Part shown: piece after piece, positions 22,048 through 30,243 of the stretch | Layout of the letters: each line of letters starts with the position of its first letter | Position numbering within the stretch: the stretch's first letter is position 1 | Assembly (NCBI GenBank): GCA_947374485.1 | Contig: CANCCF010000017.1 | Span: 1-43,477, forward strand | Reading direction: 5' to 3' | Length of the DNA stretch: 43,477 bases | DNA from: Comamonadaceae bacterium | GTDB taxonomy: Bacteria > Pseudomonadota > Gammaproteobacteria > Burkholderiales > Burkholderiaceae_C | The notes under the pieces: generated by a model | The model's database searches: none | What the model was told of the DNA's origin: nothing | What the model saw: only the letters and a program-made list of their open reading frames with translations | Position numbers and translations under genes: made by a program

Positions 22048-23616
22048 TCAGCTGCCTTCCAGCGCCTTCTCTTGCGCCGCAATCAGCGCCTGGCGCTTGC
22101 GGATGTCATCGCCCACCGGTGGGCCCTTGAAGCGCTTGTTCTCCAGGCCAAACCAGAGCACAGCCAGGAAGACCAGAAAGCCGATGGTGTAGTAGGCCAG
22201 GCCCGGCACAAAGTCGGTCTTGGCCACCGGGTCGGCTGCAATCGAGGGCACAAACACATGGCCCGCAATAATCACTACCACGGTGCCCAGGGCCACGATG
22301 ACGGCAAAGGGTTTGGAGAGCGCGCCCAGGCGGAACGGTCCGTAGGTGGTCCAGGTCTTACCTTCTGCAAAGAAGCCCGCCATGATGGGCATGCCGTAGG
22401 AGATGTAGAGGTACATGGCGCTGCCGGTGGAGAGGGCCGCAAAGGCGCCCAGCGGCGTGGTGATGGCAGTCAGCAGGCTGGTCAGGATGGCCGTGGCCCA
22501 GATGGCGGCCACGGGCGTGCGGTACTTGGGGCTGACCGATTTCAGCAGACCCGACATCGGCAGGCCGTCATCACGCGCAAAGGCGTAGATCATGCGCGAG
22601 GTGGAGGTCACCGCCGCCAGCGCGCACAAGAAGTTCGACAGCATCACCGCCACCAGCATCACTTTGCCCAGGAAGCTGGGCAGGATGGCGGCGATGAACA
22701 GGTTGTTGAACGAGGCCCAGCCGGTCTTGGCGGCGGCAGCCATGTCGGGAATGGCCAGGATCATGGCCAGGATCAGCACAAAGCCGAACAGGATGGACCA
22801 CAGCACGGCATGCAGCATGCCCTTGTGCACGGTGTTGCGCGCGTCCTTGGTTTCTTCGGAGGTGTGGGCCGAGGCGTCAAAGCCGGTGATGGTGAAGAGC
22901 GGGTACAGGAGGCCAATCACAAAGGCCATCAGCGGGCTGGACTCCACCGCCACATCGCCACCGGCGGCACCCGTGTAGTTCACGAAGGCAAAAGCCTTGC
23001 CCAGGTCCATGCTGGGGGCAGCCATGACAAACATGCCGATGAGCAAAATGGTGACGACAAAAATCAGGTAGCCCGAGAAGTCGGTGAGCAAGGTGGTGAG
23101 CTTGATGCCGAAGTGGTTCAGCAAGGCCTGCGCGGCGGTAATGGCCGTGACCGACACGATTTGCGTGGTGGTGCTCCAGCCACTCACATCCTGGCCCATG
23201 ACGGCGCCAAAGAACAGGTCTTTGGTGATGGAGTACAAAAACACATTGATGGCGGGCACCACAAACAGGAGGCCCAGCAAATTCACGTAGGCCGTGGCCC
23301 AGCCCCAGAAGCGCCCGCCCAAAATGGACGACCAGTGGTACAGGCCCCCTGCCGTGGGGTAGGCCGAGGCAATCTGTCCCAGACCGGCCGCCACAATGAG
23401 GGCAAAGGCGCCGCCCACGATCCAGCCAATGGTCAGCGAAAAGCCGCCACCGCTGCTGAGCGCAATCGGGAAGGAGCCAAAGCCGCCCGACAGAATGCAG
23501 ATGATGGAGAACGAAATCGCGAAGTTCTGGAAGACGCCCATGCGTCGGTGCAGTTCCTGGGCATAGCCCATGCCGTGCAGGACTTTTTCGTCCTCTGTCA
23601 TGTGTTCGGTCTTCAT
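22048..23616 (-). CDS. APC-superfamily amino acid/amine permease
   Basis: A 522-residue permease with 12 or more membrane spans. LHRRMGVFQNFAISFSII, SAYPTAGGLYHWSSILGG and FTITGFDASAHTSEETKDA are the hallmarks of the GABA/choline/polyamine-type APC group (ACT family, like yeast Uga4 and bacterial GabP relatives). The ATG at 23616 has AGGGAT upstream. It is followed by a strong terminator, so it is monocistronic. Its promoter shares a 42-bp bipartite element with that of the glutamine-synthetase-like operon, so uptake of an amine or amino alcohol feeding that pathway is inferred. Confidence 0.9.
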   Translation of the reverse strand: MKTEHMTEDEKVLHGMGYAQELHRRMGVFQNFAISFSIICILSGGFGSFPIALSSGGGFSLTIGWIVGGAFALIVAAGLGQIASAYPTAGGLYHWSSILGGRFWGWATAYVNLLGLLFVVPAINVFLYSITKDLFFGAVMGQDVSGWSTTTQIVSVTAITAAQALLNHFGIKLTTLLTDFSGYLIFVVTILLIGMFVMAAPSMDLGKAFAFVNYTGAAGGDVAVESSPLMAFVIGLLYPLFTITGFDASAHTSEETKDARNTVHKGMLHAVLWSILFGFVLILAMILAIPDMAAAAKTGWASFNNLFIAAILPSFLGKVMLVAVMLSNFLCALAAVTSTSRMIYAFARDDGLPMSGLLKSVSPKYRTPVAAIWATAILTSLLTAITTPLGAFAALSTGSAMYLYISYGMPIMAGFFAEGKTWTTYGPFRLGALSKPFAVIVALGTVVVIIAGHVFVPSIAADPVAKTDFVPGLAYYTIGFLVFLAVLWFGLENKRFKGPPVGDDIRKRQALIAAQEKALEGS

Positions 23617-24016
23617 ATGTGATCCCTGGTTAAGGTTGGTTACGCCGCAAGCCCTGTGCATCCTAGGGGCGCCACACCGAGGCGACTATCCCGAATCGGC
23701 ATGCCAAGCTCGTCCATCCTCATGCAAGGGCCGTACCAACTCTGTTACGAGCCGGACCCGCTGCACAGCCAGGGCCGGTGCGAACGCGGGGCCCGGGTCT
23801 GTACGTTTTAGAGCACGCGCCGCGCCGGCAGTTGCCCCCGCGCATCACCTTTGGTACGGATGGATGCACATATGCGCCCTGTGCCTGCATGGCTCTTTCA
23901 AATCTGCCAATCGCAGGCCCAGGTGTGCTTATAGTTTGCTTGCCGCAAGGGACGGTATGGCTGCAACAGTGCAGCGCTGATGCGGTAAATGACTCCAACA
24001 ACAGGGCGCTCCGGCC
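23617..24016. other. 400-bp gene-free region between divergent permease and chemoreceptor genes
   Basis: No plausible protein or RNA gene is seen. The left end holds the permease promoter element (23660-23701). TATAGT at 23930-23935, about 80 bp before the chemoreceptor ATG, is a possible -10 box without a good -35; no clear FliA-type promoter is seen. TGCCAATC at 23905-23912 partly resembles TGCCGATT of the shared element but lacks its second half. Confidence 0.6.
23660..23701 (-). promoter_or_regulatory. Activator-type promoter of the permease, copy 1 of the shared element
   Basis: On the minus strand the order is TGCCGATT, 2 bp, GGATAG, 20 bp, TAGGAT. TAGGAT is a fair -10 box; at the -35 position the sequence (TAGTCG) is poor, as in promoters needing an activator. 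The same elements with the same spacings precede the glutamine-synthetase-like gene. ATG follows 43 bp after the -10 box. Confidence 0.55.
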
Positions 24017-26080
24017 ATGAAACTGCATTCCAACAAGAACCTCTTGTCCATGGCCGTGGTGTGCGCCAGCCTGCTCTTGCTGGGCGGCCTGTGGAGCTGG
24101 CACCGGCACGAGAAGCAGGCGCTGGAAGAGGAATTCATTGCCGCCCATCTGGCCAGCGTGGTCCAGGCCAAGCAGCAAAGCATCGAGTCCCTGTTTTCCA
24201 ATCTCTACCAAAATCTGCGCACCATTTCTCTGCTGCCCAGCGTGCGCAATATGGCCGGCGGCAACCGTGCCAATGAGGACGAAGACACGCTAGCCAGTGG
24301 GCGTTTTACGCCCGAGGGGCAGAGCACGGTGCAGCAGATTTATAACAATTTGCGTGGCAGTGTCAGCGTGTCCGAGGTCTATGCGGTGCTGGACGGGCTG
24401 GATGCCAGCAAAGGGCAAGTGCCCTTCTTCATGTACGACAAGCTGGTGTTTGGCGAAGCCCGGGCAGAAGCCGACAAGGCCCCGAATCCGGACTTTCCGG
24501 AAGAGTCCGAGGCGGCCGAATATGCCTACTTCCCACAGCAAATGGCGTTGATCAAAAAGGCCCACGGCAGCTTCACCTTCACGGACCCCAAGGACATTCC
24601 GGCCTATGTCTCGCCCCTGATGCGCACCTGCGACAACACCCAGTACCTCTCCAAATCCAGCGGCCACGAGGCCGAGTCCTTTGGCCTGCTGTATTCGGTG
24701 CCTTTTTACGACGCCAAGTCGCAAGGCTTCAAGGGTGTCATTGCAGGCATCCTGCGCAGCAATGTGCTCGAAGCCGCCCTGATGGGCGTGCCGGTGGTGC
24801 CCATCACGCCAGAGGATCTGGCCGCCCAGAAGAAAGACGGCTGGGCGCTGCCACAGGCCGCCAACTTCCTGCTCAGCAACCCGGGCTACGGCATCCACGT
24901 GCAGGACCGGCGCACCCCCGATCTGGCAGCGCTGCTGGCGCAAGGAACGCCGGGGCGCAACAGCTTCCACATCGCCTTGCACATCCAGAGCGACAGCCCC
25001 TGGGTCCTGGACTACTACCTGCCGGAGGCCTTGCTGCAGGCCGCCACCGCCGAGAGTGACCGGCGCTTCTATATCCTCGTGGTGGTGGTGTTTCTGGTGC
25101 TGGCCGTGGCCCTGGTTTCACTCCTGATGCTGGGCCGTATCCGCCAGGCCGTCACGGAGGTCGGGCAGGTGTTTTCGGCCCTGTCCCAGGGCGACCTCTC
25201 GCGCCGCGTGAACCTGAAGCTCAGCGGCGCCTTGGGTGCCCTGCAAACCGACTCGAACCAGACCATCGACCACCTCAACACCATGATGCTGCAGATCCAG
25301 GAGACCAGCAGCACCATCAACGAAGCCGCCAACCATATTGCGTCCGGCAGCGCCAACATCCGCCAGCGCGCGCAGGACCAGGCCAGCAACCTGACCCATA
25401 CCCACCAAACCATGACGGAGTTGACCCGCACCATCCAGCAAAGTGCCGACAACGCGCAGCAAGCCAACCAGAACGCACAAAGCGCATCCAAGGTCGCGGT
25501 CGGCTGTGGCCACGTGGTGGGCGAGGTGGTGCAAACCATGCAGGACATCAACAGTGCATCGCGGAAGATTTCCGAAATCATTTCCGTGATCGACGGCATC
25601 GCCTTCCAGACCAACATCCTGGCCCTCAACGCCGCCGTGGAGGCCGCGCGCGCCGGTGAGCAAGGCCGCGGCTTTGCCGTGGTGGCCAGCGAGGTGCGCA
25701 GCCTGGCCGGCCGCTCGGCCGATGCCGCCAAGGAAATCAAGGGGCTCATCAGCGACTCGGTGGGCAAGGTGGCGGCCGGCACGGCCCTCGTGGACCGCGC
25801 CGGGCAAACCATGCAGGAGGTGGTGAGCTCCATCCAGACCACCACCGAACTGATGGCCAAAATCACCGCCACCAGTGCCCTGCAAAGCGCCGGCATCGAG
25901 CAGGTGAATGCGGCCATTGTGCAGATGGAGGAGATGACGCACGACAACGCCAGCCTGGTGGCCCAGGCCGAAGCGTCAGCCCACCACCTGGAACAGCTGG
26001 CGGCCGGGCTCGGCCAGATGGTGGGCAGCTTTACCCTGGAGAGCCCCGGCCGCAGCAGCCAGCCGCTGCTATCGGCCTAG
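24017..26080 (+). CDS. Methyl-accepting chemotaxis protein with large periplasmic sensor
   Basis: A 687-residue chemoreceptor. TM1 (about 9-26) and TM2 (about 351-375) enclose a periplasmic sensor of about 320 residues, large enough for a double-Cache domain. A HAMP segment and coiled-coil signalling domain follow; the hairpin tip that contacts CheA/CheW is near 526 (IDGIAFQTNILALNAAVEAA, then GEQGRGFAVVASEVR). There is no C-terminal NWETF-type pentapeptide for CheR/CheB binding. It lies alone on the plus strand between two leftward catabolic units, so it may sense the amine taken up by the permease. Confidence 0.93.
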   Translation: MKLHSNKNLLSMAVVCASLLLLGGLWSWHRHEKQALEEEFIAAHLASVVQAKQQSIESLFSNLYQNLRTISLLPSVRNMAGGNRANEDEDTLASGRFTPEGQSTVQQIYNNLRGSVSVSEVYAVLDGLDASKGQVPFFMYDKLVFGEARAEADKAPNPDFPEESEAAEYAYFPQQMALIKKAHGSFTFTDPKDIPAYVSPLMRTCDNTQYLSKSSGHEAESFGLLYSVPFYDAKSQGFKGVIAGILRSNVLEAALMGVPVVPITPEDLAAQKKDGWALPQAANFLLSNPGYGIHVQDRRTPDLAALLAQGTPGRNSFHIALHIQSDSPWVLDYYLPEALLQAATAESDRRFYILVVVVFLVLAVALVSLLMLGRIRQAVTEVGQVFSALSQGDLSRRVNLKLSGALGALQTDSNQTIDHLNTMMLQIQETSSTINEAANHIASGSANIRQRAQDQASNLTHTHQTMTELTRTIQQSADNAQQANQNAQSASKVAVGCGHVVGEVVQTMQDINSASRKISEIISVIDGIAFQTNILALNAAVEAARAGEQGRGFAVVASEVRSLAGRSADAAKEIKGLISDSVGKVAAGTALVDRAGQTMQEVVSSIQTTTELMAKITATSALQSAGIEQVNAAIVQMEEMTHDNASLVAQAEASAHHLEQLAAGLGQMVGSFTLESPGRSSQPLLSA

Positions 26081-26127
26081 GCTGGTGTAGCCGCCGTCGC
26101 GCAGCGCGCGCGTCTGCAGCCGCTGTC

Positions 26128-27501
26128 TCACACGCTGCGCAAATGCCAGGCTTTGGGCCGGGTAAAGGTGGCGATGCCGTAGGTGGAAAGCGTCAGGCCC
26201 ACACCCGAGTCGCCATGACCGCTCCAGGGCAGGCGGGGGCTCACGCGGTCGCAGCAGTTCCAGTACACCGTGCCAGCCTGCACCTTGGACAGAATCGCGC
26301 GCGCACGTGCTTCATCGGGGGTAAAGACCCCGGCGGTGAGGCCATAGCGGGTGTCGTTCATGAGCTGCACGGCTTCGGCGTCACCCGAGACTTTTTGCAG
26401 GCCGATGAGGGGGCCAAAGCTCTCTTCGCGCATCAGCTCCATGCCGTGGTTGACATCGGCAAACACGGTGGGTGCGTAGAAGTTGCCGGGACCCGCCAAG
26501 CGCGCGCCACCCAGCAGCAGCGTGGCGCCCTTGGCCACCGCATCGGCCACCTGGGCGTCGAGCACGGCCAGTTGCGGGGTGCGGGTGATGGCGCCAATGT
26601 ACGTGTCGGCCTGGGCCGGGTCGCCGACCTTGAAGGTTTTCACGGTGGCCACAAAGGCCGCCACAAAGGCGTCGTAACTTTTTTCGTGGATATACACCCG
26701 CTCGACCGAGCAGCAGCTCTGGCCGGTGTTGTACATGGCGCCATCGGCCAGCGATTCGGCGGCCACCTGCACGTTGGCGTCTTCGCACACATAGGTCGGG
26801 TCTTTGCCGCCGAGTTCGAGCTGCAGCTTGACCATGCGCGGGCCCAGGGTCTGTGCAATCTTCGCGCCGGTGGCATACGAGCCGGTGAAGAACAGGCCGT
26901 CGATGTGCTGCGCCTGCAGGGCCGCACCCACCTCGCCTGTGCCCACCACGGCAATGAACACGTCCTCGGGGATGCCTGCGGCATGCAGCAGGCGCGCCAT
27001 GGCAAGACCCGTGAGGGTGGCAAATTCGCTGGGCTTGTAGAGCACGGCGTTGCCGGTCAGCAGCGCCGGCACATACACATTGCCACCGACGAACCAGGGG
27101 TAGTTCCAGGCCGAGATGTTGACCACCACGCCCAGCGGCGTGTGCTCGATCTGCTCGGTCATGCCGCCTTCGGCATAGACAGTCTCAGTCTGCAGCTGCG
27201 CATCCACTTCCTGCAGAAAAAAGTCGATGCGGCCCAAGAGGCCGTTGAGCTCGTTGCGTGACATCTGGATGGGCTTTCCGGTCTCCGACGTCATGGTGGC
27301 GGCCAGGGCGTCGAGTTCGGCGACGATGGATGCGCGAAAGCGGGCTATGCAGGCCTTGCGCTCGGCCAAGGGCACGCGGGCCCAGGCGGGTTGGGCGGCA
27401 CGGGCACGGTCGGCCTTGGCGGCCACCGAGGTGGCGTCATCGGCGGGCACGCTGGCGATCAGCGTGCCAGTGGCGGGGTTGTGGATGGCGAGGGTGGGCA
27501 T
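26128..27501 (-). CDS. NAD(P)-dependent aldehyde dehydrogenase
   Basis: A 457-residue ALDH, close in style to succinate-semialdehyde dehydrogenases of the YneI/Sad type. Cofactor and catalytic motifs are complete: SAWNYPWFVGG, FFTGSYATGAKI, ELGGKDPTYV (general-base Glu) and YNTGQSCCSVERVY with the nucleophilic Cys near 262. The ATG at 27501 is preferred over an upstream one, as the family sequence starts with MPTLAIHNPATG. It is the last gene of a ligase-alcohol dehydrogenase-ALDH operon, 24 bp after the ADH. Predicted role: oxidising the aldehyde made by the ADH to a carboxylate. Confidence 0.93.
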   Translation of the reverse strand: MPTLAIHNPATGTLIASVPADDATSVAAKADRARAAQPAWARVPLAERKACIARFRASIVAELDALAATMTSETGKPIQMSRNELNGLLGRIDFFLQEVDAQLQTETVYAEGGMTEQIEHTPLGVVVNISAWNYPWFVGGNVYVPALLTGNAVLYKPSEFATLTGLAMARLLHAAGIPEDVFIAVVGTGEVGAALQAQHIDGLFFTGSYATGAKIAQTLGPRMVKLQLELGGKDPTYVCEDANVQVAAESLADGAMYNTGQSCCSVERVYIHEKSYDAFVAAFVATVKTFKVGDPAQADTYIGAITRTPQLAVLDAQVADAVAKGATLLLGGARLAGPGNFYAPTVFADVNHGMELMREESFGPLIGLQKVSGDAEAVQLMNDTRYGLTAGVFTPDEARARAILSKVQAGTVYWNCCDRVSPRLPWSGHGDSGVGLTLSTYGIATFTRPKAWHLRSV

Positions 27502-27525
27502 GGCAAAGTTCCTGGTCAATACACG

Positions 27526-28659
27526 TTACATCGCCGCCGTGAACAGGCGCTCAAAATCGGCTGCCGTACAGGGGCGCGGGTTGGTGAGATGGCAGATGTC
27601 GGCGGTGGCAATGGCTATCAGGCGCGGCAGGTGCTCGGGCTTCACGCCGCGCGCGGCCAGGCCGCCGGTGATGCCGATGTCGGCTTTGAGCTGCTGTATC
27701 CACGGCACCAGCGCCGCGCCGCCGCCGCTGAGGCCACACACATGGGCCAGCTCGTCAAACTTCTTCGGCACGGCCGCATGGTTCCAGGCCAGCACGGTGT
27801 CGAGCATCAAGGCGTTGGCCAGGCCGTGGTGCATGTCGCACACGGCGCCCAGCGCATGCGCGCAGGAGTGGACCGCGCCCAGGTCCTTTTGAAAAGCAAT
27901 GGCGCCCATCATGGAGGACATCATCATGTCCGCCCGGGCCTGCAGGTTGCCCGGCTGCAGCACCGCCGTCTTCAGGGCGGCAGCGGCAATGCGCGTGCCC
28001 TCCAGGGCGATGCCGTCGCACAGCGGGTGGTAGGCGGGTGAGAGATAGCTTTCGATGTTGTGGGTGAGCGCGTCGATGCCGGTGGCAGCCGTCACGGACG
28101 CAGGCAGGCCGAGTGTGAGCTCCGGGTCGGCAAACACGCGCTTGGCCAGAATCTGCGGGCTGAAGACGGTGCGCTTCACATGCGTGTCGTTCTCGCTGAC
28201 CACGCTGGAGCGGCCCACCTCCGAGCCGGTGCCGGAGGTGGTGGGCAGGGCCACAAAATACGGCAAGGGGTTGACGATGGGGCGCACGTGGGGGTGGTCC
28301 CACACGTACTCCAGAATGTCGCCCTCGTGCACCGCGGCCAGGCCGACGATCTTGGCCACATCGAGCGCGGCACCGCCGCCAAAGCCGATCACGCAGTCGG
28401 CGCCGTGCGCCTTGTAGGCCGCAGCACCGTCCATTACCTGGCTGCAGGTGGGGTTACCAAACACGCCGCTGAACACGGCCACCTCCAGGCCTTGCAGGTT
28501 TGTCAAAAACTCGGCCATCACGGGCAGTGCGCCCAGGGCCCGGTCGGTCACCACCAGTGGGCGTTTGCAGCCCTGCGCCAGCAGGTGCGGGCCCACCAGC
28601 TTGCGCGCACCGGCGCCAAACTGGATGGGGGTGGGAAAGTTGAAAGAAGTAATGCTCAT
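27526..28659 (-). CDS. Iron-containing alcohol dehydrogenase
   Basis: A 377-residue group III dehydrogenase oxidising a primary alcohol with NAD(P). The nucleotide-binding motif GFGGGAALDVAK, PTTSGTGSEVG, and the metal-binding histidines in GAVHSCAHALGAVCDMHHGLAN are all seen. It lies between the glutamine-synthetase-like gene (21 bp upstream) and the ALDH (24 bp downstream), so the three are one transcript. Placed after a gamma-glutamyl ligase, the likely substrate is the hydroxyl of a gamma-glutamylated amino alcohol; this is inference. Free short alcohols or 1,3-propanediol are alternatives. Confidence 0.94.
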   Translation of the reverse strand: MSITSFNFPTPIQFGAGARKLVGPHLLAQGCKRPLVVTDRALGALPVMAEFLTNLQGLEVAVFSGVFGNPTCSQVMDGAAAYKAHGADCVIGFGGGAALDVAKIVGLAAVHEGDILEYVWDHPHVRPIVNPLPYFVALPTTSGTGSEVGRSSVVSENDTHVKRTVFSPQILAKRVFADPELTLGLPASVTAATGIDALTHNIESYLSPAYHPLCDGIALEGTRIAAAALKTAVLQPGNLQARADMMMSSMMGAIAFQKDLGAVHSCAHALGAVCDMHHGLANALMLDTVLAWNHAAVPKKFDELAHVCGLSGGGAALVPWIQQLKADIGITGGLAARGVKPEHLPRLIAIATADICHLTNPRPCTAADFERLFTAAM

Positions 28660-28680
28660 GGTGTGATGGATAAAAGAGGG

Positions 28681-30084
28681 TTAAATAATTTCAAAGTAGC
28701 GCTTCATTTCATAGTCGGTCACAGCGTCCAGCCACTGGCGCCACTCCCAGTCGCGGGTGGCGGCAAAGTGGTCGACAAAGCCGTCGCCCAGCCAGTCGCG
28801 CGCAATGGCTGATTTCTCAAAAATGCGATTCGTCTCTATCAGGGTGCGCGGGGCGCGCGGCACGTTTTCAGCGCCCCGGTTGGTGCCGGTAATCGGCGGC
28901 GTGGTGAGCTTCAAACCCTTCTCCACGCCATGCAGCCCGGCGGCAATCACGGCGGCCATGGCGAGATACGGGTTCACATCGGCACCGGGGCAGCGCGTCT
29001 CCAGCCGCGTGGCCTTGGGGCTGCCCGCAATCACGCGAAAACTCGCGGTGCGGTTGTCCATGCCCCAGGTCGGTTTGACGGGCGCCCAGAAGCCATCCAC
29101 CAGGCGCTTGTAGCTGTTGATGGTGGGCCAGATCAGCGGTGCAAAGTCCATCAGGCAGGCCACCTGCCCGGCAAGATAACTCTCGAACAGCGGACTCATT
29201 TTGCGCGGCGCCTTGGCGTCAAAGAACAGATTCGTTTTGCCGTCCGAGAGGCTTTGGTGGATGTGGCCGCTGCAGCCTGGCAGCGCCTGGTTGGGCTTGG
29301 CCATGAAGCTGGGCATGATGCCAAAGCGCGCGCCGATTTCCTTGGCCCCGGTCTTGAACAGAATGGCCCTGTCCGCCTGCTCCAGCGCCTCGCTGAAGCC
29401 AATGGCGGCCTCGTACACGCCGGGCCCGGTTTCGGTATGCAGGCCTTCAATGGGCACGCCGAAGGCGCGCATGTCGTCCATGATGGCGTTGAAGAAATCG
29501 CGGTTCTGGTTCATGCGCAAAAGCGAATAGCCAAACATGCCGGGCGTGAGCGGCTCCGGCCCGACGCCCTTTTTGGCGGCCCAGCTCTGCGGTGTTTCCA
29601 GAAAATTGAACCACTCGAACTCCATGCCCGTCATCACGGAAAAACCCAGCTTCTCGGCGCGCTTGAGCACACGCTTCAAGGTCTGGCGCGGGCACTGGGC
29701 GTGCGGCGTGCCGTCGGCATTCACAAACTCGCCCAGCACCATGGGCACGTCCGCATCCCAGGGCACGCGCCGGGTGGTCTTCAGGTCCAGGCGCGCCAGC
29801 GCATCGGGAAAGCCGTGCTGCCAGCCGGTGGCCACGGTGTTGTCGTAGGTCACATCCATCATGTCCCAGCCCAGCACCACGTCGCAAAAGCCAAAGCCGC
29901 CACCGGGGTAGGGCTCGGTGGCGCCCAGGAACTTGTCGATGTGCAAATACTTGCCGCGCAGCACACCGTCGATGTCGCTCACCGCGACCTTGACCTTTTG
30001 CGCGCCCGAGCGGCGGATGTCGGCCACGGCCGGATGTTCAGCCGCCTTGGGGCCTGCGCTCCTGCTTTTTTGGGTGCTTGCCAT
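28681..30084 (-). CDS. Glutamine-synthetase-like gamma-glutamylamide ligase
   Basis: A 467-residue member of the glutamine synthetase fold in the PuuA/GlnA3/GlnA4/IpuC branch, which joins glutamate's gamma-carboxyl to an amine with ATP. Visible: VKVAVSDIDGVLRGKYL (beta-grasp start), GMEFEWFNF (metal Glu), CSGHIHQSLSD (ATP/metal His), DNRTASFRVIAGSP (glutamate-binding Arg). The usual adenylylation tyrosine loop of GlnA is not apparent. Start is ATG 30084 with GGAG nearby. First gene of the operon with ADH and ALDH. No PuuB-type amine oxidase or gamma-glutamyl hydrolase is in the window, which favours an amino alcohol over a polyamine as substrate. Confidence 0.9.
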   Translation of the reverse strand: MASTQKSRSAGPKAAEHPAVADIRRSGAQKVKVAVSDIDGVLRGKYLHIDKFLGATEPYPGGGFGFCDVVLGWDMMDVTYDNTVATGWQHGFPDALARLDLKTTRRVPWDADVPMVLGEFVNADGTPHAQCPRQTLKRVLKRAEKLGFSVMTGMEFEWFNFLETPQSWAAKKGVGPEPLTPGMFGYSLLRMNQNRDFFNAIMDDMRAFGVPIEGLHTETGPGVYEAAIGFSEALEQADRAILFKTGAKEIGARFGIMPSFMAKPNQALPGCSGHIHQSLSDGKTNLFFDAKAPRKMSPLFESYLAGQVACLMDFAPLIWPTINSYKRLVDGFWAPVKPTWGMDNRTASFRVIAGSPKATRLETRCPGADVNPYLAMAAVIAAGLHGVEKGLKLTTPPITGTNRGAENVPRAPRTLIETNRIFEKSAIARDWLGDGFVDHFAATRDWEWRQWLDAVTDYEMKRYFEII

Positions 30085-30135
30085 GGTGGGTGTCTCCTGG
30101 TGGTTCAATGCGCACGTTGCCTGCGTTGCGGTCCA

Positions 30136-30177
30136 TGCTAGGCGGTCACCCGGGCACTGGCTATCCAAAATCGGCAC
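30136..30177 (-). promoter_or_regulatory. Activator-type promoter of the ligase operon, copy 2 of the shared element
   Basis: On the minus strand: TGCCGATT, 2 bp, GGATAG, 20 bp, TAGCAT. Spacing is identical to the permease copy at 23660-23701; 26 of 42 positions agree, nearly all in the two end blocks. No good -35 box is present (TAGCCA). ATG follows 51 bp after the -10-like box. The AraC regulator gene is divergent from here. Confidence 0.55.
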
Positions 30178-30243
30178 GTGGGTGGCCTGCGTGCTCGGTA
30201 CTTACCCGGTCGCTGTTTGGCGCCTGCGGCCGCAGAATGCGCC

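Noticed and set aside
21925..23622. A 565-codon plus-strand frame opposite the permease
   Set aside because: The minus strand encodes a full APC permease; the plus product is rich in His, Gly and Gln with no domain.
23641..23666. Possible sigma-54 promoter before the permease (GG...CTTGC)
   Set aside because: The GG-to-GC distance is 13 rather than 10 bases, so it does not fit; the ligase promoter has no equivalent either.
23720..24211. Minus-strand open frame in the permease-chemoreceptor gap
   Set aside because: It runs into the chemoreceptor's start on the opposite strand, lacks a ribosome-binding site and has random-looking composition.
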